DNA of 55,166 nucleotides from Cupriavidus sp. D384 (GTDB lineage: Bacteria > Pseudomonadota > Gammaproteobacteria > Burkholderiales > Burkholderiaceae). Numbering within the stretch: the stretch's first letter is position 1; every line of letters starts with the position of its first letter. The translations under genes and the position numbers were made by a program. Location of the stretch: contig NZ_BBQI01000002.1 in the NCBI RefSeq assembly GCF_001652915.1, forward strand, positions 1 to 55,166, in the 5' to 3' direction. Below the pieces are notes generated by a model. The model was not told where the DNA came from and searched no databases. It saw nothing but the letters and a program-made list of their open reading frames with translations. Shown here piece after piece: positions 1 through 8,261 of this stretch.

Positions 1-80
1 CGACCACATAGCGGTATTGGCGGCCTTGCGCCCATGTCCCGACTTCCAGCGTCAGGAAATAACGTCTTGACGCTTCACAG
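1..80. other. Window edge, no gene assigned
   Basis: One minus-strand frame stays open across these bases and reads plausibly (a stretch like YFLTLEVGTWAQGRQYRYVV), so the 5' part of another minus-strand gene may be cut off here. I see no convincing start codon or ribosome site. It lies directly downstream of the SRAP gene. Confidence 0.2.
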
Positions 81-746
81 CTAGTCGGACGGTGGCGGAG
101 GCCCCTTTGTCGTCCCGCGCGGCGGCAAGGGGGCGGGCTCCGCCACCAGTTTTTCGGCAGGCAGCAGGCGCAGCAGCGTCCTGGCTACCTCGGGATCGCG
201 GCATTTCAGCCATTCGTCCCAGTCTTCACGCGGCAGGATCACCACGCCGCGCTTCTCGTCCCCGGGCTTGTGAAACCGCTGCATCAGCGGATGATGGTCG
301 GCATTGACCGTCGGCATCGTGAACGACACATTCCCGCCGGGCCACGCCCGCCACAGCCCCGCGATGGCAAACGGCTCGCCACCCGGCAGCCCGATCTTCC
401 ACCGTACCGCCTTGCCGCTTTCATAGTTCGGCTCGTAGAACGCCGTCGCCGGTATCAGCGCCAGCTGGCAGGATTTCCAGAAGCGTGCAAACGACGACAG
501 CTTGCCGATGGTCTCCACGCGCGCATTGGCCGTGGGGTAGTAGCGCGTGCCGGGCGGGATGGTTGCCTTTGGCACCATGCTGAACGACGCCAGCACGCTT
601 TCCCACGCCTCTTCACCGGTCTTTTGCCGCACGATGGGCGCGGCATAGTCGGGCCAGGTCTCTTCGGGATACAGGCCCGGCGGAGGCTCGACACCGAAGA
701 TCTCGCGCAGGATGCGTTTCTGGACTGGGGCGTAGTTGACGCACAT
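81..746 (-). CDS. yedK: SRAP-domain protein (YedK/HMCES family)
   Basis: A 221-residue SOS response-associated peptidase-like protein. Members bind abasic sites in single-stranded DNA through a thiazolidine link made by the N-terminal cysteine, after Met1 is removed. The start at 746 is chosen because it places the required Cys at position 2 (MCVNYAP); reading frame upstream of it would bury that residue. Other family residues are visible: Asn74 in the NAR motif, Glu105 in FYEP and His159 in RFHKPG. The C-terminus ends in a Pro-rich tail after residue 205. It is transcribed away from the 0.45-kb region before the BON gene. Family and active site are clear; no LexA box was identified upstream. 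Confidence 0.93.
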   Translation of the reverse strand: MCVNYAPVQKRILREIFGVEPPPGLYPEETWPDYAAPIVRQKTGEEAWESVLASFSMVPKATIPPGTRYYPTANARVETIGKLSSFARFWKSCQLALIPATAFYEPNYESGKAVRWKIGLPGGEPFAIAGLWRAWPGGNVSFTMPTVNADHHPLMQRFHKPGDEKRGVVILPREDWDEWLKCRDPEVARTLLRLLPAEKLVAEPAPLPPRGTTKGPPPPSD

Positions 747-1202
747 GGGCGCCTCCCGGGGCGTGGTTTTGCCGCCTATGGTCTGCGCGCGGGCACCGGC
801 CGTCAATGCATCTCCGTGGCAGCCGACGCCTTGATGGCAGCGATGGATGCATCACCTGGCATCCGCTTTTGCGATGTTCAGCAGCACTTGACGCGAACGG
901 CGAGTGACTTCAATGCCGCTGCATGCGATCCGGCCCGCCGCAACCCGCGCCGTTTCTGACTCTGCAGCCGATTGGCAGGGCCTTGCGCGCACCTGCCGGC
1001 GCGCACCGCCGGGCGGGCAACAGACGTTTGAAACGGCATTGCGGGCCATGGCCCGAAGCACGGCGACTTTGGCGGGGGCGCTTCCTATAATGCCTGTGTG
1101 GCGCGGCACCACGTGGGCAAAACGACCGCACCGCGCCACGCGTGCTTGCAGGCAGGGGCGCGCTTCCCACCCATCTCCACGTCAAATGGGGAGACACACA
1201 TC
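747..1202. other. Intergenic region between yedK and BON gene
   Basis: About 450 bases with no supportable gene; the short frames on both strands have unnatural composition. It must hold the promoter of the minus-strand SRAP gene and that of the plus-strand BON gene. Confidence 0.5.
1063..1091 (+). promoter_or_regulatory. Possible sigma-70 promoter of the BON gene
   Basis: A perfect TATAAT lies at 1086-1091, about 110 bases before the BON start codon. Seventeen bases upstream the -35 position reads GCGACT, a poor match, so an activator may be needed, or the TATAAT may be fortuitous. Confidence 0.35.
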
Positions 1203-1934
1203 ATGCTGAGTAGCGAAGCGGTGCTGACGCAGGCGCGAGCCGCGTTGGCGCATGTGCCATATCAGGGCCACCAGATCCATCCCACCATTCACCTGCGACT
1301 TTCCGACGGGGCCCTGATCCTGGAGGGCGAAGTGGCCGACGTCATGGACAAGACGCGCGCCACGGCCCGGTTGCGCCGTCTGGATGGCGTTTCCACAGTG
1401 ATCGATCATCTTCGCATCGCCCATGCCGGCCCGATGGTGGGCGATGGCGATGTGCGCGCCGCCGTCTGCGATCGGCTGCTCAATGCGATCGACTTCCGTA
1501 ACTGCAAGATCTGCGCGAAGGTGAAAGGACAGCTGGAGCCCGTGCGCGAAGCCGTGGGCGAGCGCAGCGGCTGGATCGAGGTGGCCGTCCACGACGGCGC
1601 GGTGATGCTGAGCGGCCAGGTGATCAGCCTGTCGCACATGCGGCTGGCTGGCGTGCTGGCGTGGTGGTCGCGCGGCTGTCGCAACGTGATCAACGATATC
1701 GTGGTGGCGCCGGCCGAGGCCGACAGCGACGAGGAACTGAGCGAAGCGCTGCAGCTCGTGCTGGAAGCCGACCCCTTCGTGGATGCCGCGCGCATCCGCG
1801 TGCGAACCGAAGGCCGGGTGGTGACGCTGGACGGCTACGCGTCCAGCGATGGCGCGCGCAAGCAGGTGGAGCGCGATGCCTGGTACGTGCAAGGTGTGGA
1901 GGATGTCATCAACCATATCGCCCTGAGCAGTTGA
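1203..1934 (+). CDS. Triple BON-domain protein
   Basis: 243 residues made of three successive BON-like units (roughly 1-75, 80-165 and 170-243), each with the G-x-V-x-L-x-G pattern (ILEGEV, VMLSGQV, VTLDGYA). BON domains are found in OsmY-like and membrane-associated stress proteins and are thought to bind phospholipid or ligands. There is no signal peptide, so it is predicted cytoplasmic, unlike OsmY. The middle repeat carries Cys residues (NCKIC) that could bind metal or form a disulfide. The start at 1203 follows a GGGGAGA ribosome site; an in-frame upstream extension is rejected. It appears monocistronic, convergent with the AraC-type gene. Confidence 0.85.
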   Translation: MLSSEAVLTQARAALAHVPYQGHQIHPTIHLRLSDGALILEGEVADVMDKTRATARLRRLDGVSTVIDHLRIAHAGPMVGDGDVRAAVCDRLLNAIDFRNCKICAKVKGQLEPVREAVGERSGWIEVAVHDGAVMLSGQVISLSHMRLAGVLAWWSRGCRNVINDIVVAPAEADSDEELSEALQLVLEADPFVDAARIRVRTEGRVVTLDGYASSDGARKQVERDAWYVQGVEDVINHIALSS

Positions 1935-1954
1935 CCGCCCTGAACCGCTGACAC

Positions 1955-3046
1955 CTAGTCGATGGTGCCGGTGTCGACGCGCGCCGCCTGGTCTTCCACA
2001 CGCCAGTAGCGGCGCCGCGTGCGCAATGCAAAGCGCGAGCGGTATTCCGACATCGACATCTGCATGGTGCGCTGGAACAGGCGCCGGAACGCGGCGGCAT
2101 CGCTGTAGCCGCAGGCCTCGGCAATCGCCTGCGTGCCGTGCAGCGTCACTTCCAGCAGCATGCGGGCGCGCTCCACGCGCAACCGGTGCAGGTAATCCAA
2201 TGGCGTGCGCCCCGTCACCTGGCGGAAATGGCGCAGCAGTGTCCGTTCGCTGACCGCGGCGGCCCGCGCCACGGCGGCCAGCCGGTATGGCTCTCCCACA
2301 TGGGCCTGCAACCAGCCGATGGCGCGATACACCGGGCTGTCGGCGGTCTTGCCGAGCCAGCGCTGCGACACAAGCTCCGGCACCCACAGCTGCCGTTCTG
2401 GCTGGTAGAGCAGCAGGCGGGCCACCGCTTGGGCCAGGTCGGGGTCATGCAGGTGGCCCAGTACTCGCAACATGAATTCGGTCTGCAGGGCAGGTGCCAC
2501 GCAATGGAACACGCGCCCGTGCAGCCCCATGGGTTCGTCCGATGACAGGTCGCACGCCGGAAAGCGTTGCGCGAACCAGCTCTGGAACATCCACGGCGCG
2601 CCGCAACGCGCGCCATCAAGCAGCCCCAGCATCAGCGGGAACGCCATGCCGGTGTAGATCGACGCCACCCAGCCGCCGGCATCCGCATGGCGCGCCAGCA
2701 GGCGTTGCGTGGCGGTATCGGCGGCTGCCAGTTCGCCCAGGTGGGGCGCGCTGGCAGCCATCAGTCCCGGCACCACGATCAGGGTCCGCGCCTGGCGCGG
2801 CGCGCCCCGGCGCGATGTGGAAAGGCCTGGCAGCGGGTTGGGCAGGGCGCGTCCGTTGGCGCCGATGATCTCCCATGTCAGGCCAGCCGGCGCGCCCGGC
2901 TGCTGCAATTGCGCCACGCCGGCCGCCGTGCGCAGTACGTCGAGCGCGCCGAACAGCGTGCCGGGCATGGCGTCGGGCAACCAGAGCAGCTTGACGTGAA
3001 GGGGTGCGGCAGGCGGCGGCATGGGGCGGCGTGGCGGGATTGGCAT
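1955..3046 (-). CDS. GlxA-type AraC-family transcriptional regulator
   Basis: 363 residues. The N-terminal ~190 residues resemble a DJ-1/PfpI class I amidotransferase-like fold (LLWLPDAMPGTLFGALDVLR), used as a ligand or oligomerisation domain. The C-terminal ~100 residues form the double helix-turn-helix of AraC/XylS (ERTLLRHFRQVTGRTPLDYL, then AIAEACGYSDAAAFRRLF). Such regulators often control nitrogen or amino-compound catabolism. It is divergent from the secreted M20 peptidase at 3133, a natural target. The start at 3046 has a GGAGG about 19 bases upstream, somewhat far; 3022 (MPPPAAP) is a possible alternative. Confidence 0.85.
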   Translation of the reverse strand: MPIPPRRPMPPPAAPLHVKLLWLPDAMPGTLFGALDVLRTAAGVAQLQQPGAPAGLTWEIIGANGRALPNPLPGLSTSRRGAPRQARTLIVVPGLMAASAPHLGELAAADTATQRLLARHADAGGWVASIYTGMAFPLMLGLLDGARCGAPWMFQSWFAQRFPACDLSSDEPMGLHGRVFHCVAPALQTEFMLRVLGHLHDPDLAQAVARLLLYQPERQLWVPELVSQRWLGKTADSPVYRAIGWLQAHVGEPYRLAAVARAAAVSERTLLRHFRQVTGRTPLDYLHRLRVERARMLLEVTLHGTQAIAEACGYSDAAAFRRLFQRTMQMSMSEYRSRFALRTRRRYWRVEDQAARVDTGTID

Positions 3047-3132
3047 CGGGAATGGCGATATTGATCCTCCCGTCCAGATAGCGCAAGCGCTACATTGGAG
3101 CTCCCAACGAGAACAGAGAACAGGAGACACGC

Positions 3133-4410
3133 ATGCCGCTTTCCCTTCGCCGCCTTGCCCGTGCCACGGCCGGCGCCACCGCGATTGCCTTGGCCGCCGC
3201 AATGGCCTGTGGCGCCGCGCAGGCCGCCGGCCCCGACCAGGCGCTGCTCGGCGCAGCGCGCGCCGCGCAACCCGCCGTGGTGCAGTCGCTCAAGGACATG
3301 GTGACGATCGAATCCGGCAGCGCCAATATGCAGGGGCTGTCGCGCATGGCCGACTACACGTCGCAGAGGCTGCAGGCCATGGGTGCCAAGGTGGAGCGGC
3401 TGTCGATGACCACCAGCGCCGCGCCGATGGTCAAGGCCACGCTGACCGGCACGGGCAAGCGCCGGATCATGCTGATCGGCCATATGGACACCGTGTATCC
3501 GGCCGGCATCCTGGCCTCGCAGCCGATCCGCGAGGATGGCAACCGGCTCTATGGGCCCGGCATTGCCGACGACAAGGGCGGGCTGGCGGTGATCCTGCAT
3601 TCGCTGGAAATCCTCAAGGCGCAGGGCTGGAAGGACTACGCGCAGATCACGGTGCTGCTCAATCCGGACGAGGAAATCGGCTCGCTGGGCTCGGGCGAGA
3701 CCATTGCCACGCTGGCCGCCCAGCATGACGTGGTGCTGTCGTGCGAACCCAACGTGGCCAAGGCCGTGGCGAAGTCCGAATCGCTGCTGCTGGCCGCCGC
3801 CGGTACCGCCACCGCGACGATGCAGGTCACGGGCCGGTCGTCCCACGCCGGCGCGGCGCCCGAACTGGGCCGCAACGCACTGCTGGAACTGGCCTACCAG
3901 ATGCAGGAGACACGTGACCTTGCCAAGACCGTGCCGGGCGCGCAGATGAACTGGACGCAGGCGAAGACCACCGGCCCGCTGAACCAGATCCCCGAGTCGG
4001 CCAGCGCCGTGGGCGACGTGCGCGTGACCGCCAGCGGCGCCGCGCAGAAGCTGCAGACGGCCCTGCAGCACAAGGTCGACGCGGGCCATCTGATCCCCGA
4101 TACCAGGACCACCATCGCGATGGAAGAAGGCCGCCCGGCCTATGTGGCCGACACGCGCTCGAAGGAACTGGCGGCGCGGGCCCAGCAGATCTACGCGGAG
4201 ATGGACGGCCGGTCGCTGATCCTGATCCCGGGCACGGGCGGCGGCACCGACGCGGGTTTTGCCGGGCGTTCGGGCAAGGCGGTGGTGCTGGAGAGCTTCG
4301 GCCTGTCGGGCTTCGGCTACCACGCGCGCGACGAGTATGTGGAGCTGGATTCGATCGTGCCGCGCCTGTACCTGATGACGCGGATGCTGCAGGAGATCGG
4401 GAAGAACTGA
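3133..4410 (+). CDS. Secreted M20-family peptidase (glutamate carboxypeptidase-like)
   Basis: 425 residues with a clear Sec signal peptide ending near AQA-AG (residue 31). Metal ligands of the M20 di-zinc site are present: His117 and Asp119 in GHMDT, Asp146 in GIADDKGG, Glu180-Glu181 in DEEIGS (general base and ligand), and a C-terminal His in GYHARDEY. The layout matches CPG2-type carboxypeptidases, which remove C-terminal glutamate from folates and N-acyl amino acids in the periplasm. The true substrate cannot be told. A GGAGA ribosome site precedes the ATG. Likely controlled by the divergent AraC-type regulator. Confidence 0.9.
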   Translation: MPLSLRRLARATAGATAIALAAAMACGAAQAAGPDQALLGAARAAQPAVVQSLKDMVTIESGSANMQGLSRMADYTSQRLQAMGAKVERLSMTTSAAPMVKATLTGTGKRRIMLIGHMDTVYPAGILASQPIREDGNRLYGPGIADDKGGLAVILHSLEILKAQGWKDYAQITVLLNPDEEIGSLGSGETIATLAAQHDVVLSCEPNVAKAVAKSESLLLAAAGTATATMQVTGRSSHAGAAPELGRNALLELAYQMQETRDLAKTVPGAQMNWTQAKTTGPLNQIPESASAVGDVRVTASGAAQKLQTALQHKVDAGHLIPDTRTTIAMEEGRPAYVADTRSKELAARAQQIYAEMDGRSLILIPGTGGGTDAGFAGRSGKAVVLESFGLSGFGYHARDEYVELDSIVPRLYLMTRMLQEIGKN

Positions 4411-4436
4411 GGCAGGCAGGGGTATTGCAGGAAGGA

Positions 4437-4460
4437 CCCTCTCCCGCGAACGGGAGAGGG
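4437..4460 (+). terminator. Perfect 10-bp hairpin after the M20 peptidase gene
   Basis: CCCTCTCCCG and CGGGAGAGGG face each other around a CGAA loop, 27 bases after the peptidase stop. There is no T-run, so it may be a processing or REP-like intergenic hairpin rather than a classical terminator. It also lies downstream of the convergent LysR gene and could serve both. Confidence 0.55.
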
Positions 4461-4480
4461 GCAGGACATCGGCAGGCGAT

Positions 4481-4502
4481 CAGGCCTTCAGCAGGCCTTC
4501 AG
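4481..4502. repeat. Two tandem copies of an 11-base unit
   Basis: CAGGCCTTCAG is repeated directly twice, just downstream of the LysR stop codon. No function is evident; it may reflect slipped-strand duplication. Confidence 0.7.
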
Positions 4503-4517
4503 CAGCCCAGCAGCCCG

Positions 4518-5444
4518 TCAGGCCGCCAGCTGCTGCGGCGCCGCGCCGAAGTGCGGATGCCGCGAGAAGATCTCGGCGGCCCAGTTCACGAACACGCGCA
4601 CCTTGGCCGACAGATGCCGGTTCTGCGGATACATCGCGGAAATCGGCAGTTCGTCGGTCTTCCAGTCGGTCATGACCTCCACGAGCCGGCCGCTGTGGAT
4701 ATACGGCTCGGCCATGGCACGCGAGATGCGTGCAATGCCATGGCCTTCGACCGCGCAACCCAGGTACACGTCGGCATCGTTGGTCGAGATGACCGATGGC
4801 ACCAGTACTTCGGTGCTCTCGCCGCCACGGTTCAGCGTCCACGGCGTTTCGCGCCCGGTGCGGTTCGACAGGAAGTTGATGGCCTTGTGCTGCGCCAGCT
4901 CGGTCAGGTCGTGCGGTGTGCCAAAACGCCGGAGGTAGATCGGCGACGCATAGAACGCCAGCTTCACCTGGCCGATGCGCCGCGCGACCATGGCCTCGTC
5001 GAGCGCACCCACGCGCAGCACCACATCCACGCCTTCCTTGAGCAGGTCGATGGGCTTGCCGTTGATGGTCAGTTCCAGCTTCAGTTCGGGGTAGGCATTG
5101 AAGAAGTCGTGCAGTTGAGGCATCAATACAAGCTGCGCCAGCCCGCTGGTGGTATCCACGGCCAGTGTGCCGCGCGGCGAGTTGTTGTGGCGCGTCAGCG
5201 ACTGTTCCGCTTCCTCCACATCCGCCAGGATGCGTACGCAGCGTTCGTAGTAGGCGGCGCCATCGGTGGTCACGCTGATACGACGCGTGGTCCGGTGCAG
5301 CAGCTTGACGCCGAGGTGGGTTTCCAGATTTTGTATCAGGCGGGTGAGTGTGGCCTTGGGCAGGTCCAGCGACTCCGCCGCGCGCGCAAAGCTGCCGACA
5401 TCCACCACCCGAGTGAAGGCCTGCATTGAGACAAGACGATCCAT
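4518..5444 (-). CDS. LysR-family regulator divergent from the RND operon
   Basis: 308 residues: winged helix-turn-helix at about 1-60 (MQAFTRVVDVGSFARAAE, then LDLPKATLTRLIQNLE) and a periplasmic-binding-like effector domain at 90-295. The MDRLVSMQAF opening is typical of the large CrgA/DhcR branch rather than the NodD-like branch of MexT. Its position, back to back with an llpE-RND operon, matches the CeoR/BpeT arrangement in Burkholderia, where the LysR protein activates efflux in response to inducers such as salicylate; the same role here is inference. Start at 5444 is preceded by GAAAG. The upstream extension to 5522 is rejected because it precedes the conserved N-terminus. Confidence 0.9.
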   Translation of the reverse strand: MDRLVSMQAFTRVVDVGSFARAAESLDLPKATLTRLIQNLETHLGVKLLHRTTRRISVTTDGAAYYERCVRILADVEEAEQSLTRHNNSPRGTLAVDTTSGLAQLVLMPQLHDFFNAYPELKLELTINGKPIDLLKEGVDVVLRVGALDEAMVARRIGQVKLAFYASPIYLRRFGTPHDLTELAQHKAINFLSNRTGRETPWTLNRGGESTEVLVPSVISTNDADVYLGCAVEGHGIARISRAMAEPYIHSGRLVEVMTDWKTDELPISAMYPQNRHLSAKVRVFVNWAAEIFSRHPHFGAAPQQLAA

Positions 5445-5812
5445 GATGTTGCTTTCGAAAGGAGTAAGACCTGGGCTACGTTCCGAAGGATGTCTGGCGG
5501 GATCGGGTCCGCTGCATGTCAAGTGCGCGGCCTGGATTTGCTGCCGGCGGTCCGCCAGTGGCGGCCGGAGCGGGGACGGGTGGAGGGTTGGGGCGCCGGC
5601 GTTTGCGCTGTTTCCCCAAGTGCGCAGATGCCGAAGGACCGGAGTGAATCACATTTCAGGTATCCATTTCAAGCCGTGTGGGTTCACATTGATGATTATT
5701 CCAACGCAGAAACAGTGCATTGGCAATAGCTCGCTTTATCCCATCGTTGTCAATCACCATAATTCGCTGCATCGCAATACAGTATCGACGGCCTTTGCCA
5801 GCCGTGCCAACC
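5445..5812. promoter_or_regulatory. Divergent control region, LysR gene and RND operon
   Basis: 368 bases without a gene. The half nearest llpE (5640-5800) is clearly richer in A+T than its surroundings, as expected of a regulated promoter. A dyad CCAA-N15-TTGG at 5701-5723 (with T-N11-A possibilities inside) is a candidate LysR-type site. I cannot place the -10 and -35 boxes with confidence. Confidence 0.4.
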
Positions 5813-6688
5813 ATGACCAAGACCACGACTCCCCGTAGTTCCGCCGAGCAACCGGCCGCAGAACAGGGCGAGGCCATTGTGATCCAGCACGTGGTGGCCA
5901 GCGGCGAGCGCGAAATGAAGGTCTGCGTGTGTTACCCCGCAGGTTATTGGCCCGTGAGCGCCGGTGCGCCATTGTTGCCATGGATGCTCTACCTGCATGC
6001 CGGTGGTTTTGTCGACGGCGGGGTGGAAGCCGCGAAGGAACTGGTGCGGGACCTGGCGGAGTCGGTCCCGGCCGTGGTGGTGACGCCCGATTATTCGCTG
6101 GCGCCCCAGAATCCCTTCCCGGCAGCGCCCGAGGATGCCGTCAACACGGTGTCGTGGGTGCTCAAGCAGGCCCGCAAGCTCAAGGTCGACAAGCTGCGCT
6201 TTGCGCTGGTGGGCGAGGAAGCCGGTGGCAACCTGGCGATTGCCACGGCGCAGATGCTGCGTGACCGCGGCCTGCCGCAGCCGGCTGGGCAGTGGCTGAT
6301 CCGGCCCGTGACCGATCCGTGCCTGCAGCACGCGTCGTCCGCCGGGCAGGTGCCGATGGAAATGCTGCGCAAGCTCGCGTGCAACTATCGCGATTACCTG
6401 CCGACCCCGGCCGCCAGCGTGCACCCGTATGCGGCGCCGGCGCTGGCATCGCGGCTGGCAGGACTGCCGCCGACGCTGGTGCAGGTGGCGGAAAAAGACG
6501 CCCTGCGCGCGGAAGGCGAGGCCTTCGCCGCGAAATTGTCCAAGGCCGGCATTCCGGCCAGGGCCCTGATCATGCCCGGCGCCTGTGGCGACGGGGTGGA
6601 ACAGTCCCATGAGATGTGTCAGGCATGGGTCAAAGAAGGTGCGCGGTTCCTGCGCGAAAGTTTCGCCAAGGCCGACGACGCCTCGTAA
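5813..6688 (+). CDS. llpE: LlpE-like alpha/beta-hydrolase, catalytic residues lost
   Basis: 291 residues with the hormone-sensitive-lipase-type fold: an oxyanion-hole remnant HAGGF near residue 61, the SLAPQNPFPAAPED block, and a late EKDALRAEGE block that normally carries the acid. The nucleophile elbow, usually GDSAGG, reads GEEAGG here, so Glu136 stands where Ser belongs. The region that normally holds the catalytic His (HGF) reads MPGACGDGVEQ without it. It is therefore probably not an esterase. It is the first gene of the RND operon, as llpE is in Burkholderia llpE-ceoA-ceoB-opcM. No strong ribosome site; a start at 5720 is possible. Confidence 0.8.
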   Translation: MTKTTTPRSSAEQPAAEQGEAIVIQHVVASGEREMKVCVCYPAGYWPVSAGAPLLPWMLYLHAGGFVDGGVEAAKELVRDLAESVPAVVVTPDYSLAPQNPFPAAPEDAVNTVSWVLKQARKLKVDKLRFALVGEEAGGNLAIATAQMLRDRGLPQPAGQWLIRPVTDPCLQHASSAGQVPMEMLRKLACNYRDYLPTPAASVHPYAAPALASRLAGLPPTLVQVAEKDALRAEGEAFAAKLSKAGIPARALIMPGACGDGVEQSHEMCQAWVKEGARFLRESFAKADDAS

Positions 6689-6705
6689 TCCGGTCCGAAC
6701 GCCGG

Positions 6706-6735
6706 CCGGCACCGCGAATGCTGTAACGGTGCCGG
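6706..6735 (+). other. Hairpin in the llpE-bpeE spacer
   Basis: CCGGCACCG and CGGTGCCGG form a perfect 9-bp stem with a 12-base loop, 18 bases after the llpE stop. There is no T-run. It may stabilise the 3' end of the llpE message or mark a processing point within the operon. Confidence 0.5.
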
Positions 6736-6916
6736 ATTCTCCCGCCAGCGCCCTTTGAGGCTGGCACCCCTGTAGTGGCTTGCTTCTGTCCGATCCGGGA
6801 CGGAGGACCCCTTGTTGTTCCCGTTTTTCCGGCCCCCTGGGCTGGCGGGCAGCGTTCGGCCTGAATTTTTGCTTTTCCAGTTGAAGAAACCCGACGAAAA
6901 CACGGAGTGAAGAAAG

Positions 6917-8155
6917 ATGAATCACAAGTCTCGACGCACGCTGATCGCCTTTGCCATCGTGGCAATCCTTGGGGCGGGCGTGGCAACCTCGGTACTGCGA
7001 CCCTGGCACGGCGGGGAAGCGCAGGCCAATACGCCGCCCCCGGCGCCGGCAGTGGAAGTCTCTGCGGCGGTGGGCCAGACCATCACCGAATGGGATGAAT
7101 TTTCGGGCCGTATCGAGGCCGTGGACCGCGTGGAAATCCGTCCGCGCGTTTCCGGCACCATCGAAACGGTGCATTTCCGCGAGGGCTCGATCGTGAAGAA
7201 GGGCGATCCGCTGTTCACGATCGATCCGCGCCCGTACGCCGCCGAAGTGGCACGCGCCGAAGCGGCGCTGGCCGCGGCGCAGGTACGAGCCTCGCACGCA
7301 CAGACCGAAAAGGCCCGTGCGCAGCGCCTGCTGGACGACAACGCCATCTCGCGGCGTGAGTTCGATGAGCGCATCAACGCCGCCAGCGAGATGTCGGCGG
7401 ACGTGCGCGGCGCGCAGGCGGCGTTGGAAGTGGCAAAGCTGAACCTGAGCTACACGCGTATCGTTGCACCGGTCTCGGGCAAGGTGTCGCGTGCGGAAAT
7501 CACCGTGGGGAACCTGGTGGCCGCGGGCGCCGCTTCGCCACCGCTGACTTCGGTGGTGTCGGTCTCGCCGGTGTACGCCAGCTTCGATGTCGACGAGCAG
7601 AGCTACCTGCGCTACACGGCGCCGGGTGCCAGCGGCGGCAAGAACGACCTGCCGGTGTTCCTGGGCCTGGCCAACGAGGACGGCAACCCGCACAAGGGCA
7701 AGATCCACTCGATCGACAACCGGCTGGATACGCGCAGCGGCACCATCCGCGTGCGTGCCGTGTTCGATAACGAGGATGGCCGCCTGCTGCCGGGCCTTTA
7801 CGCCAAGGTCAAGCTTGGTGGCGGTTCGCCGCACCCCGCCGTGCTGGTCAACGACCGCGCCATCGGTACCGACCAGGGCAAGAAGTTCGTGCTGGTGGTC
7901 GACAAGGCCAACAAGCTCGTGTATCGCGAAGTCGAGCTTGGACCGACGTACGAAGGGCTGCGCGTGATCCGCAAGGGGCTGCAACCGGGCGAGAGCATCG
8001 TCGTGAATGGCCTGATGCGGGTGCGCCCCGGCGACACCGTGGCACCGAAGCCCGTAGCCATGGCCTATCGCAGCGAGCTTGAGCCGCGCGGCAACACCCC
8101 CGACCGCAAGCAGGCCGCGGAAGAGGGCAAGGCCGACAAGGCCAAGGTGAGCTGA
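6917..8155 (+). CDS. bpeE: RND efflux periplasmic adaptor (MexE/BpeE/CeoA type)
   Basis: 412 residues. An N-terminal membrane anchor or uncleaved signal (residues 10-30) is followed by the barrel-sandwich half motif (VEIRPRVSGTIETVHFREG), an alpha-hairpin rich in Ala/Glu/Arg (about 100-165), the second lipoyl half (IVAPVSGKVSR), a beta-barrel and a membrane-proximal domain (QPGESIVVNGLMRVRPGD). The adaptor bridges transporter and outer-membrane channel. No lipobox Cys is seen, so it is probably anchored by its N-terminal helix. Start at 6917 follows a GGAG. Second gene of the operon, 228 bases after llpE. Confidence 0.93.
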   Translation: MNHKSRRTLIAFAIVAILGAGVATSVLRPWHGGEAQANTPPPAPAVEVSAAVGQTITEWDEFSGRIEAVDRVEIRPRVSGTIETVHFREGSIVKKGDPLFTIDPRPYAAEVARAEAALAAAQVRASHAQTEKARAQRLLDDNAISRREFDERINAASEMSADVRGAQAALEVAKLNLSYTRIVAPVSGKVSRAEITVGNLVAAGAASPPLTSVVSVSPVYASFDVDEQSYLRYTAPGASGGKNDLPVFLGLANEDGNPHKGKIHSIDNRLDTRSGTIRVRAVFDNEDGRLLPGLYAKVKLGGGSPHPAVLVNDRAIGTDQGKKFVLVVDKANKLVYREVELGPTYEGLRVIRKGLQPGESIVVNGLMRVRPGDTVAPKPVAMAYRSELEPRGNTPDRKQAAEEGKADKAKVS

Positions 8156-8189
8156 GCGCCCCCGCCCCAAGCACACCGAACTGAAATTT

Positions 8190-8239
8190 CCCCCTGGCGT
8201 TGTAGATGGCGTCCGCTCCACGAGCGGACGGCCAGGGGG
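8190..8239 (+). other. Nested hairpin between adaptor and transporter genes
   Basis: Outer arms CCCCCTGGC (8190-8198) and GCCAGGGGG (8231-8239) enclose an inner stem GTCCGCTC/GAGCGGAC with a three-base loop. A short TTTT follows at 8245-8248. It could partly terminate or stabilise the polycistronic message, setting adaptor above transporter expression. Confidence 0.65.
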
Positions 8240-8261
8240 AACTGTTTTCGCCGAGACCAAG

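Noticed and set aside
904..1209. Short plus-strand protein before the BON gene
   Set aside because: Codon use and composition are unnatural and no ribosome site is seen; the stretch is better read as promoter region.
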